NCBI GenBank assembly: GCA_016712175.1
Contig: JADJRQ010000003.1
Location: 124,001 to 188,000, forward strand
DNA length: 64,000 nt
DNA from: Solirubrobacterales bacterium
GTDB taxonomy: Bacteria; Actinomycetota; Thermoleophilia; Solirubrobacterales; 70-9
Direction of reading: 5' to 3'
A model generated the notes under the pieces. It was not told the DNA's origin. It made no database searches and saw only the letters and a program-made list of their open reading frames with translations. A program made the translations under genes and the position numbers. Positions 46,597 to 55,657 of this stretch are shown in pieces. Each line of letters opens with the position of its first letter. Position 1 is the first letter of the stretch.

Positions 46597-47165
46597 TTGG
46601 CAGCGTTCTTTCCGCCGGGAAACAGGTAGCGGTAAATGGTCCCGCGACTCACTCCAAGGGTCTTGCTGATCGATGCAACGGTGGTGCCTTTGTCGTAGAG
46701 GTCCCTCGCGACGGCGACTTTCTCGTCGGTGAAAGATCTTTTCCGGCCACCGACACGACCTCGAGCCCTAGCTGCCTCGAGGCCTGCCCGTGTTCGGTCG
46801 CTGAGCATGTCGCGTTCGTACTGGGCCATTGCTCCGAAGACGTGAAAGACGAGTCGGCCACCGGGGGATGTGGTGTCGATGTTGTCGTTGAGGCTCTTGA
46901 AACCGATGCCTCTGTCGTCGAGACCGTTGACCTGGTCGAGCAGGTCTTTGAGGTTCCTGCCGAAGCGGTCGAGTTTCCATACGACGATCGTGTCGCCGGC
47001 GCGGGCGTACTCGAGCATTTTGGTGAGCTCTGGCCGTTCGGCCTGGGTGCCGGTGACCTTGTCGGAGAAGATTCGCGAGCACCCGGCTTGGTTCAGTGCG
47101 TCGAGTTGCATGTCGAGGTTTTGATCGACCGTCGAGACCCGTGCGTAGCCGAGGAAATCACCCAT
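46593..47165 (-). CDS. Serine recombinase (Tn3/Hin-type resolvase)
   Basis: This is a resolvase of about 190 aa. The N-terminal catalytic domain has LGYARVSTVDQN with the attacking Ser, DKVTGTQAERPEL, and VVWKLDRFGRN. The long helix SDRTRAGLEAARARGRVGGR follows. The C-terminal helix-turn-helix is VASISKTLGVSRGTIYRYL. The start is taken at ATG 47165; a TTG two codons upstream is also possible. It heads the leftward operon and overlaps the next gene by 4 bp. It may resolve cointegrates of the transposon, or be part of the operon. Confidence 0.88.
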   Translation of the reverse strand: MGDFLGYARVSTVDQNLDMQLDALNQAGCSRIFSDKVTGTQAERPELTKMLEYARAGDTIVVWKLDRFGRNLKDLLDQVNGLDDRGIGFKSLNDNIDTTSPGGRLVFHVFGAMAQYERDMLSDRTRAGLEAARARGRVGGRKRSFTDEKVAVARDLYDKGTTVASISKTLGVSRGTIYRYLFPGGKNAAK

Positions 47166-47382
47166 GCTCAAAGTGTTTCAAAACCCATCGGACGTCAAGC
47201 AAATGAGACATAGAATTCTGACACGAGTTTCTGACGCGATTCTTGGCGTTAGGACGGGGCTGGCAGCGGCTGTCTTAGAAACGATCGATTGCAGAACCCA
47301 CATTTGCGAAGCCGAAGCCGAGAGCGAACCGGCCGGGTTCATGCTCCACAAATCTGCAGGATCAGATTCAAATTTTCGATGT

Positions 47383-47450
47383 TATAGCGTCATAGGGTTA
47401 TAGGGTGACCCTCTAGATTCAGTTGTGACTTTAGTCTGAATGACGCTATA
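47383..47450. promoter_or_regulatory. Inverted repeat between resolvase and rightward genes (possible res site or operator)
   Basis: TATAGCGTCAT (47383-47393) is repeated inverted as ATGACGCTATA (47440-47450), a perfect 11-bp match separated by 46 bp. A second pair of short TAGGG/CCCTA-like elements lies between. The intergenic stretch 47172-47491 holds no gene otherwise. Its place beside the resolvase gene suggests a recombination (res) site, or a shared operator for the divergent promoters. Confidence 0.6.
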
Positions 47451-47491
47451 GTTTGACCTCTGGTTTCGATGCGAGAATCAAAGGACGCGAA

Positions 47492-47779
47492 ATGAGCGGT
47501 ACAGGACAAGTTGTCGATGCGATGCCCTCCAGGAAAGGCCCGAATTCGAAGTACGATTGGGACGTGATCGCGGACGGGAGCGTTCGCAAAATGGTCCGTG
47601 GCGAAGACTTCAATTCTACCGTCGAAGGCTTTCGATCAACCGTTTTGGCCCATGCTAACAACGAAGACATCGCGGTTCGGACCCATGCCGGCTGGACTAC
47701 TACGGACGATGGGGAGCAGCTTCGAGCTCTCTGGCTCCAGTTTTATCCGGGCCGAAAGTATGGGGACAACCCAGAGTAA
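47492..47779 (+). CDS. Hypothetical small protein
   Basis: This 95-aa protein begins at ATG 47492 (a weak GGA site precedes); an earlier in-frame start adds 13 residues. It contains SKYDWDVIADGSVRKMVRGEDF and WTTTDDGEQLRALWLQFYPGR. No family recognised. It begins the rightward transposon gene set. Confidence 0.55.
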   Translation: MSGTGQVVDAMPSRKGPNSKYDWDVIADGSVRKMVRGEDFNSTVEGFRSTVLAHANNEDIAVRTHAGWTTTDDGEQLRALWLQFYPGRKYGDNPE

Positions 47780-47910
47780 GGACATGGCCAAGTCTCGGTC
47801 TAATCTCCTAAATGATTTGTAGTCAATTAGTAGTTGTACAGTTGTCAATTGCTGGTTGTCCCATAGCTGCCGCATAGTCAAACCCTTGACTTGTTCACGG
47901 TCGACATCCA

Positions 47911-48429
47911 GTGTCTGCCGGCGTGAAAAGCAAACCGAGTGAGATCGATCTCGCTCAGGACAGAGGCACCCTCACGCATGCGTTGATCGCCGTTGGTTGT
48001 GAGCTCTTCGGTCCTGATGCGACCCCTTCCCAAGTTCTGAGCCTGCGGAACAACTGTTTCGCCGGCCCGAGGCTCTCTCCTGTCCATCGGCAAGCGCGAG
48101 CCCAGTTCGCTTTGACCAGTGCGGCGGCATATTTCCGTCGCTTCGGGCCGACCGGCTGGAAGTTCATGGGCTCGGAAGTGATTGAGGGCGATGTCGCCTT
48201 TGATCTTCTCTGGACCAGGAACGGGTCGGTATTCGCCGATGAGGTGAAGTCCGGCATGTTTGGGATCGAGTTGGGGGAGCAGCGCCTGGAAGCCCAGGTG
48301 GGTGCTCAAGCAGACGTTGGACGAAACACCTGGGGAGATTCATTCCTTGGGGTTCGCCCTGTCGTTTTGGGGTCGATGTTCGCTTCCAAAACCATCAAGG
48401 AGAAGGATTTTGTCCGAACTAAACCGTGA
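47911..48429 (+). CDS. TnsA-like endonuclease (candidate)
   Basis: This 172-aa protein starts at GTG. It has a PD-(D/E)XK-type motif: GDVAFDLLWTRNG with Asp, then VFADEVKSG with Glu-x-Lys. This is the layout of the TnsA catalytic core that nicks the 5' strands of transposon ends. The following helices (EQRLEAQVGAQADVG) also fit. It overlaps the TnsB-like gene by 20 bp. The assignment rests on motif and context, not on a full-length match. Confidence 0.65.
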   Translation: MSAGVKSKPSEIDLAQDRGTLTHALIAVGCELFGPDATPSQVLSLRNNCFAGPRLSPVHRQARAQFALTSAAAYFRRFGPTGWKFMGSEVIEGDVAFDLLWTRNGSVFADEVKSGMFGIELGEQRLEAQVGAQADVGRNTWGDSFLGVRPVVLGSMFASKTIKEKDFVRTKP

Positions 48430-49901
48430 TCTCGCAAGCGTCTGGATTGACAGGCTCAGGGACTGGAAGAAACGCCATGGTTCGATCCCTGACACTCTCG
48501 TTACGGAAGCTGCTGAAGCCCTCGACCGGCATCTCAAATCGATTAGACGCCTGGTCAGGGAAGGGTTGCCGGGAAAACAAGGACTTCGTCGAAAGCCGCT
48601 CACCAAGGGGGAGATTTCGGCGTACTTTCGAGCTTACGGCGATTGCGCTCGTGCCATCGAGATCATCCGTGACGAGGGCGGCGATCCACCGAAAATTCGC
48701 CGATTTCAACGCGCGGTAAAGAGGGACCTCGACGCAATGGAGAGAGCCCATGCCCGTGGGGGCCCGAGGGAAGCTCGCGGCTACCGCCTGTACCTCGAGC
48801 GCAACGAGAAAGGAAGAGGCCTCTGCCTGGAGGCCGATCACAAAGTTGTCGACGTGCTGGTCGCTCCGCCGAGAAATGCGGCATTGATTCGTCCCAGGGT
48901 CACGGTCTTTCTGGAAACCAAGACCCGCGCCATCGCGAGCGTCTGCATTTCGTTGGCTCCCTCGGAGGGTGAGATTCTCTGCGCGTACGCGGCGGCGATC
49001 GAACACAATCCCGACTTCTCGCCGGCCTATGGCATTCCGGAGTTCCTGCGGATCGACAACGGCCTGGACTTCCTGGCCGGAGGCGTGACGGGAGGGGCTA
49101 TCTCGTTGGGAACGCAGGTCTTCCAGACCAATTCGTACAGCCCCAATGAGAAGGGGAAGGTCGAACGGTTCTTCGGAACCTTCGATCGGGAGTGCTGCTC
49201 GAAGATGCCCTGCTACCTCAACGGCCCCAGGGGCAAGAATGGGAAGCTTTCGGGGCCAGCGAACGGCACGCCGCTAACCATCGAGGAATTCATCTCGGAA
49301 GTGATCGACTGGTGCAAGGCCTACAACTTCGATCGCCCGCACAGCTCCCTGAATGGCCTCACTCCGGCGGAGGCTTGGGATGAGGACACCCATCCGATCC
49401 GGAAGGCATCAGAGGAAGACGTCTTTCGGTTCACCCTGAAGCTCGTAAAAGGCGACGGGACCCGCAAGGTTGGCACACGGGGGGTGCGTGTCTTCAACCG
49501 GTACTACATCGCCCCGGAGCTCGAGAAATACATCGGCGACAAGGTCGAGGTTCGCTCCCTTCCCCACGACGAACGCAAGGTGGAGGTGTTCGTTGACGGC
49601 AAGCATCTGTGTACCGCGCAGCCCCACAACTTGATGTCGGGTCGCCGTCGGGACGAGGTCATCGACAACCGCCAAAAGCGCGCACGGACAGCCGGTTCGC
49701 GCGCCGCAAAGGCAACCAAGGACTCGCGCCGGCGATACCGCGGCCGGACGGACAAGGGGTGCGCTCGAAGAGACAACGGTCGTTGACGCGACCACCGAAG
49801 AGCGGGCAGCCAGCAACCGCCGTAAGGGCCTGATGGACCATCTCGGCATGAGCAATAGGCGCGGTGGAACCCGGCCGGGCAACAACAAAAGAAAGTGGTA
49901 A
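48410..49901 (+). pseudogene. Mu/TnsB-type DDE transposase, frameshift near the 3' end
   Basis: The TTG at 48410 has AAGGAGAAGG upstream. The catalytic core is read from EADHKVVDVLV (first Asp), RIDNGLDF (second Asp) and NEKGKVERFFG (Glu). The Mu-type C-terminal domain is VRVFNRYYIAPELEKYIG. Near 49750 the frame shifts by one base; the second frame continues with ALEETTVVDA and ends at TAA 49901 with a basic tail (GTRPGNNKRKW), probably the AAA-ATPase-binding tail. The protein is then about 496 aa. It should join the transposon ends to target DNA. Confidence 0.8.
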
Positions 49902-49906
49902 TCCAA

Positions 49907-50654
49907 ATGAGAAAACGCAACAAAGAAGTGATGCCTGACGGCGCAGAGATCATCGAAACAGACGAGCTGCTCCTCACCGAAAGAAGCCTTTCGGATGTGA
50001 CGGCCAACTCGAGGATCGGAGCGTTCGTCGGTGCGTCAGGTACCGGCAAAACCTTTTCGGTCCGGGAGATCGTTGACGACATGGACGACGTCGAAGTCGT
50101 CTGGCTCGAATTCGAAAGTCGCCCCACGATTCTTCATCTCGCCCGGGTCATCTACCTGGGTCTCTTCGACGACAAACCACCGGCCAATCGGAACGCGATC
50201 TCAAACGCAATCATTCTCGGGCTCGAGGGACGGCCAGCAACGAAAGCTGCTTCTCGTAGTCGACGAAGCGCAGCGGCTGAACACCGAATGCATCGAATAC
50301 CTCCGGTATCTCCATGATCATGTCGGCACCGGTTTTTCGCTGGCGATCCTGGGCGGCGATGGGGCCTGGAAGGTGATCCGCAGAGAGCCAATGCTCTTGT
50401 CGAGGATCTATCGCAGGGTGACTTTCACTCCCATGGATGAGGACACGGTGCTCGAAATGTTGCCGAAATATCACTCCATGTACGGCAACATGAAAGAAGA
50501 CTTCATCACCCAGCTCAACGAGCACTGCAGAGGCATCTTCAGGCTCTGGGCGACCGTCACCGAAACGCTCGTGTCACTGATGGCCGAAAAGAACGCCAAA
50601 CGGGTGAACCAGAAGATGATTGACACAACCATCAGTCTGGTCTTTGAGGACTGA
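49907..50654 (+). pseudogene. TnsC/TniB-type AAA ATPase, one frameshift
   Basis: ATG 49907, or GTG 49895, which would overlap the TnsB stop. The first frame has Walker A GASGTGKTFSVREI. Near 50235 the frame shifts and continues with Walker B KLLLVVDEAQRLN, the sensor stretch LAILGGDGAWKVIRR, and YRRVTFTPMDEDTV. The corrected protein is about 248 aa, the size of MuB/TniB-like regulators. It would select target DNA and activate TnsB. Confidence 0.8.
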
Positions 50655-50656
50655 AC

Positions 50657-52353
50657 GTGGGCGACCTTCGCGCGATTGACCTCGGTGATGACGTGGAGTC
50701 GATTGACTGGCTAAACGGGCTTCATGATCCCCTCGACGGCAAGGTGGTTGTTCACATCGAACCCGGGGTCACTGCGCAAAGTCGGATAGACACGGCACTG
50801 ATGCTTTCTCTCAGCCCGGGCCAGTCACAGCTGTGGCTGACCCGGGAGGAGGGACGCAAAACGGTCGTGCGCAACCTGCTCAAGGGCTTCGGGGTGAAGG
50901 ACCTGGTCGTCTATCCCGCCGACAGCCTGCTCGCCAGGGATCTCGGAGCATTGTCGCTTTTGCCCGTTGCCCGAATCTGGCTTTGCTTCCGAAAAAGATC
51001 AGAGTTGGTGGAGTATCAAAGCGAAAGCAACCGAGCGGAAGACACCAGAGAGGCAATTCGAGTTGCCATTGAGTCCTCAAGCGGGGTGTGGGGCGAGCCA
51101 TCGGTGAGGGGGTGGAGGCAAACCTTCACCAAGGATCCTTGGCCAGAGAACCTGACTACCGCTCGAACCGACGCGATGGCCATCGGTGACGCGAGGGACT
51201 ATTCGCGGTTCGACTGGCGATGGGTTTCCGCACAAGCCCGCCTCGATATGCCTAAGGTGGACCTGATCGGGATCGGTAACCCGCCGACACCTCACTCACT
51301 TTCCCGGTGGCTAAGAACCGTCTGCGCCGACGCCTGGGGTGACATCTCCCCGGCGGCGTACTGCGGTGTCTGGTCGAAATGCGTGTTACTAGGACTTCCC
51401 TTCGAAGACCCGCTGATCTTCGAGCCCGCCAAAGAGTTTTCCGGACCTGACGGTCTGGTAAATGCCTACGCACTGTCGAGCTTCGAAGGACCCCTCGTCT
51501 ATTGCTTAGTGGAGGCAGGTTTTTCACTTGCCGAAGTGGCTTGCTTGAGGGTAGATCAGGTTCGGTGGGAGGCCAGACGGCGTTTCTTTCCGGAGTTCCG
51601 GTCATCGGCGAGATGGGCCGGCTCCTCAAATGCGCCTTCAATCAAAGATGGGACGAAGACCGGCCCAGGTGTCTGAAGTACCTGATCGAAACGACCGAGG
51701 ACGAGAAACTAACCTGGCGTCCAGACGAGCGACTACGGGCAGTAAAGGACCTCTACTACGCCGGCGAGGCGCGCATCAAAGGGAAGAGCATGCGAACCCC
51801 CGAAACCAAGGCAAAGTACGAGACCGGAAAAGCAAAACTTCCGACCGGCCGCCGCCGCGTTCGGCTCAGTTCGCTCGAACCCGACGTCCCCCTGCTGGTC
51901 AAGCAGCCCAACGTCTCCTATGTGGAATCACGAGCGATAGTTCGTTCCATGGTACACACAGGTTTGAAACTTGAAACTCTCGAAGGTGAAGGGCCGGGCG
52001 TCCTGATCGGCTTGGAATCACTGACCAACAAGGGCCTACTCGAGCGGGACCCCAAAGGCGAGAGGGCTCGTCTCAAAGTTTTGATTCAGCACAACTTTGA
52101 CTGCGTCGGAGTTGATCTCCTGACCGTTGATTCAAAACATGGAGAGTTCCGGAACATGATCCTGAGGCTACAAAACACAGCCGAAGCTATGGATCACGAG
52201 ACCTTCTCGGGACCTGACACGGTCGAGGAGCTCGATGAGATCAGGAGCGAAACCCATCTCCTGACTTTGCTGGCCAAGTCACAGGTTCGTCGACGGGTGA
52301 CGTCAAGCCAACGATCCAGGGGGGCCAGTATCCGGGAATCTAGTCTTGTCTAA
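50657..52353 (+). pseudogene. Unknown fourth transposition protein (in the TniQ/TnsD position), one frameshift
   Basis: It starts 2 bp after the TnsC stop. The first frame (about 300 residues) contains ARIWLCFRKRSELVEYQSES and a SLAEVACLRVDQVRWE stretch. Near 51570 a one-base change leads to GQTAFLSGVPVIGEMGRLLK and about 250 further residues to 52353. The combined protein is about 565 aa. I recognise no TniQ zinc motif. Its place directly behind TnsC is that of the target-selector gene (TniQ/TnsD) in Tn7-like elements, so it may be an unusual selector. Confidence 0.65.
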
Positions 52354-52370
52354 CCGATCTCGTTAGACAA
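52346..52370 (+). terminator. Hairpin at the end of the transposition module
   Basis: TTGTCTAAC (52346-52354) and GTTAGACAA (52362-52370) form a perfect 9-bp stem with a 7-nt loop, overlapping the stop codon of the fourth gene. No long T-run follows, so it may act with Rho or as a 3' end protector. Confidence 0.5.
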
Positions 52371-52417
52371 AGGATCTGGTGATCTATGGGCGGTTATGGT
52401 GAGCCTTCCTATATCTG

Positions 52418-52468
52418 GCGACATATCTGTTGCTTTATGCGGAAATATGTCGCTTTCCGCATAAAGCA
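52418..52468. repeat. Interleaved inverted repeats
   Basis: Two inverted pairs are interlaced: GCGACATAT (52418-52426) with ATATGTCGC (52445-52453), and TGCTTTATGCGGAAA (52431-52445) with its exact complement at 52454-52468. Order A-B-A'-B'. As RNA this could form a pseudoknot; as DNA it may be a protein-binding site. The rest of 52371-52664 shows no gene. Confidence 0.7.
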
Positions 52469-52664
52469 GAAGGAACAATGTTCAAGATCGAGTGCCGCCC
52501 GAGCGATCCGGGGTCGCTAGGGCGGCTGGCTTTCGATCCAAGATCGACCTGGTTTGATCGCCTCGTATCCATATAAGCAACTGTGCTCCTTGACCCTCGA
52601 AGGTTCGGTTCAATGTTCGAGCCTTTTGGTCGGCCAATGGTCTCACGGATGTTAGAGTGTATTC

Positions 52665-53048
52665 ATGACTTCGTCCGCTGATAGCTGTGAATTGCTCTGT
52701 CTCGACCTCCCGAAGGCCGAGAGCATCAGGGAATCTTTGCCTGCTCTGGAGACGCTCACCGATGCGTCATCCAAAGCTAAGGCACTAGCGGACCCAAACC
52801 GGCTCGGCTTAGCGATTGCTCTTAGGCAAGGAGGGGAGATGTGTGTCTGCGATCTCTCGTGGGTGGTCGGACGGCAGGACAAGATCGTCTCGCACCACCT
52901 GAGGCTTCTGAAAAGCGCCAGGGTAGCGACCTCGAGGAAGGACGGCAAGATGGTTCTTTACTCGCTGACCGAGTCCGGTGCCAGCCTGCTCGACGCCGTC
53001 GTCGCGGTTCCGGCAAATCCCATTTCGGCATGGCTCAGGGGGCGATGA
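52665..53048 (+). CDS. CadC/CmtR-like ArsR-family metal-responsive repressor
   Basis: A 127-aa winged-helix protein. It has a CELLCLD N-terminal Cys pair and CVCDL in the metal-sensing helix (EMCVCDLSWV), the pattern of CadC-type sensors that release DNA on binding Cd, Pb or Zn. The DNA-binding helix is DKIVSHHLRLLKSARV. It overlaps the ATPase start by 4 bp (ATGA) and should repress this two-gene operon. Confidence 0.88.
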   Translation: MTSSADSCELLCLDLPKAESIRESLPALETLTDASSKAKALADPNRLGLAIALRQGGEMCVCDLSWVVGRQDKIVSHHLRLLKSARVATSRKDGKMVLYSLTESGASLLDAVVAVPANPISAWLRGR

Positions 53049-55380
53049 AAGATCCACCGGTCGAAGCCGACCCGGGCGAGGCGAAGCGCTTCCGCATCGG
53101 AGGAATGGACTGCGCGGCTTGCGCGGCAACGGTGCAGAAGGTGGTCTCGAATCTCGACGGCGTCGAGACCGCGAACGTGACAATCGGCAACGCGTCGATG
53201 GTCGTCGAAGGAGCCGTCACGGTCGAGACGATTCAAACGGCGGTTCGTCGAGCCGGGTATACCGCGCAGCCCGCCAACGAGCCGCGGGGTCAGCTCGTGC
53301 CGTTCTGGCGCCGGAATCCACGGAGTTTCTCGACCTCGCTGGCAATAGCTTTGCTCATTGCGGCCGTGGCCACGTCCCTCTCAAGCCTGCCTAGCTTGGT
53401 CAGCGAGGGGCTCTTTCTGATCACGATGATCACCGGTGGGTGGGCGATCGCCCGGTCGGCCTTCGCCGCGATCCGGCAGCGCACCCTCGACATGAACGTA
53501 CTGATGGCACTCGCTTCGATAGGTGCCGTCGCGATCGGTGACTACGCCGAGGCAGCATGGGTGGTCGTGCTTTTCGCCGTCGGCAATGCTCTGGAGGACA
53601 TTGCCCTGGAGCGCAGCCGACGTTCGGTCGAATCGCTGAGAGAACTCGCTCCGGCCAGTGCCCAGGTTGTCGTCGGTTCGACCGAGGTCCTGACACCGGT
53701 CGAGGAGATCAAGGTCGGATCGCTGATCGTGATCCGGCCGGGGGAGCGGCTCCCGCTTGATGGCCTCGTTGTCGAAGGAAATTCCAGTGTCGACGAGTCG
53801 ACTCTGACCGGCGAGTCGATACCAGTGGATATGCGCCCGGGGGGAGAGGTCTTCGCCGGCACGCTCAACTTGTCGGGCTCCTTCACGATGCGCACCACCT
53901 CCGGAGCCGAGAATTCGACCATCGCTCAGGTGACCAGGCTAGTCAGCGAAGCTCAAGGGAGCCGTGCGCCATCCGAGCGGTTCGTGGACCGCTTCGCGAA
54001 GATCTATACACCCATCGTTCTCCTCGTCGCGTTGGCCGTCGCGGTGGTTCCCGTCCTCGCGGGAGGGTCATTCGACACCTGGAGTTACCGGGCGCTCGCG
54101 CTCTTGATCGTCGCCTGCCCCTGTGCTCTCGTCATCTCGGTGCCGGCCAGCGTCGTTGCCGCGATCGGCGGCGCAGCGAAGATCGGGGTGTTGATCAAAG
54201 GAGGGCAGGTTCTGGAAGACCTGGCTTCGGTCAAGGCCGTCGCGTTGGATAAGACCGGGACTCTCACGAGAGCGAGACCGGTCGTCGTCAGCGTTTTCAC
54301 CTTCGACAGGGCGAGCGACACCGAAGCGCTGGGTTTGATGGCAGCAATCGAGAAAGGCTCGGAGCATCCGCTGGGCCAGGCTCTGGTTAGGGCAGCGGTC
54401 GATGCCGATTCCCCGATCCCTTTGGGATCCGACTTCGAAGCAGTTCCCGGCAAAGGTGCCACCGCGACAATCGGCGGGAGGGATCTCTGGGCCGGAGGTC
54501 CCCGGATGGCAGGCGAGCGGGGAGTCCATCTTCCGCCGACATTTGAGGCAGTTCAAGGTCGAGGTCAGACCGCGGTGATCCTGGGCGAAGGCGATCGAGT
54601 TCTCGCAATCTTCGGGCTGGCCGACGAGCCGCGCAAGGAAGCGGCGTCGGCCGTCGACGCCCTGAGGAGGCGCTTGGGGATAGACGAGGTGGTGATGCTC
54701 ACGGGAGACAGTGAACTAGGTCGCTCGCGCGGTCTCCGATACGACCGGGATCACGTCCTCGGCGGTCGGGCCTCTTGCCCGGCGAGAAACTGGACGTGAT
54801 CCGCGAACTCGAGAAGAACAATGGGCCGACCGTAATGGTCGGAGATGGGGTGAACGACTCGCCTGCGCTCGCCGGTGCGACGGTCGGGGTGGCTATGGGA
54901 GCGGCCGGAAGCGACGTCGCTCTCGATTCCGCCGATGTAGCTCTGATGGGAGACGACCTGGTTCGCCTGTCAGATGCAATCGCTCTCAGCCGCAAAGCTG
55001 CGGGTGTGATGAAACAGAACGTGACCGTGTCGCTGGTCAGCAAAGCCTTATTCGTCGTGCTGGCGCCGCTCGGCTACGTGACCTTGGTGACAGCCATCGC
55101 CGTTGACATGGGAGTCTCGCTGCTGGTCACGCTGAATGGGCTTCGCCTGCTTCGCCGACCGGAGAGCGATCCCCGACCTGGGTCTGCCCGAGCCCAAGAC
55201 AACATAGGAGCCGAAAGCCCGGTTTCAACCCATGCCGGTTGTGAAGACGATGAGTGCTGTCGGCCTGTCGCTTCAGAGAAAGATGGCCCTACAGCGCTGC
55301 GATGTCTCAGGCGATCCAAAGCGGTGAATAGTCAGCTTCGGCGTCTCGGCGATGATCAACCGTATACGGAATCACCGTAG
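53045..55380 (+). pseudogene. CadA/ZntA-like heavy-metal P1B-ATPase, two frameshifts
   Basis: Corrected length about 778 aa. The N-terminal HMA domain has the metal site GGMDCAACAATV. Membrane helices include the CPC motif in IVACPCALVIS. The actuator is LTGES, the phosphorylation site is DKTGTLT, the nucleotide domain has SEHPLGQAL, and the hinge is VGDGVNDSPAL. Near 54718 and 54768 the frame shifts twice within about 50 bp, and the original reading VARAVSDTTGITSSAVG is visible in the third frame between. The C-terminus has a Cys-rich DECC. It exports Cd, Zn or Pb. Confidence 0.85.
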
Positions 55381-55453
55381 ACAGCCGTAGACAGACGGAG
55401 ACGACCAAGGTCTCACCTAAACGAGGAGGCTTGGAACGCCAGGTGTCGCCAGA

Positions 55454-55500
55454 AGGAGCAGAAATTTGTCGTTCCGGGCACAAAACGAGGTCGCTACACA
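55454..55500 (-). repeat. Transposon right end
   Basis: The inverted terminal TGTGTAGCGAC is read on the minus strand at 55500-55490, and TGCTCCT at 55460-55454, with the same 38-bp offset as the internal left-end copy and one base more than the left end. The stretch 55381-55453 upstream shows no gene. Confidence 0.8.
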
Positions 55501-55506
55501 ATCTGG
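55501..55506. repeat. Target-site duplication, right copy (ATCTGG)
   Basis: This is the right copy of the duplication; the vapC frame continues from here to the stop at 55533-55535. The stretch 55536-55657 holds no gene I can see. Confidence 0.85.
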
Positions 55507-55657
55507 CTGCCTACGGCCTCTCCCTACGATGGTGACTTTACATAACCGACATTATCGCGCATAAGCATGAATTCGAGACTATTCCCGCCCGATTGACAGC
55601 AGCGACGCTTTGATTTCGCCGAAACGACGAAATAGCTGCAGTAGAGGCGACACTGCC

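Larger units (their letters stand above)
34746..55500. mobile_element. 20.8-kb Tn7/Mu-type transposon carrying a putative defence operon and metal efflux genes
   Basis: Both ends are TGTGTAGCGAC in inverted orientation (34746-34756, 55490-55500). A second matched box, TGCTCCT, lies about 38 bp further in on each side. ATCTGG flanks both ends. Removing the element fuses DRDL to AAYGLSLRW in frame and restores a VapC C-terminus. Inside are, left to right: an AbiGi-like gene, a 263-aa hypothetical, an IS21 insertion in a small gene, an internal copy of the left end, the seven-gene leftward operon ending with a resolvase at its head, a small gene, a TnsA-like/TnsB/TnsC/unknown module, and a CadC-CadA pair near the right end. 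The AT-richer look of 39-47 kb and the different gene types fit recent acquisition. Confidence 0.88.

Noticed and set aside
34748..55498. Transposon ends placed two bases further in, at TGTAGCGAC
   Set aside because: The flanks would then be GGTG and CAAT, with no duplication. Including the outer TG/CA gives ATCTGG on both sides and repairs the vapC frame.
39449..55500. A 16-kb element from the internal end copy to the right end as the present mobile unit
   Set aside because: The flank before 39449 does not match the flank after 55500, and the outermost base of the end is changed, while the outer left end at 34746 has a perfect target duplication and frame repair.
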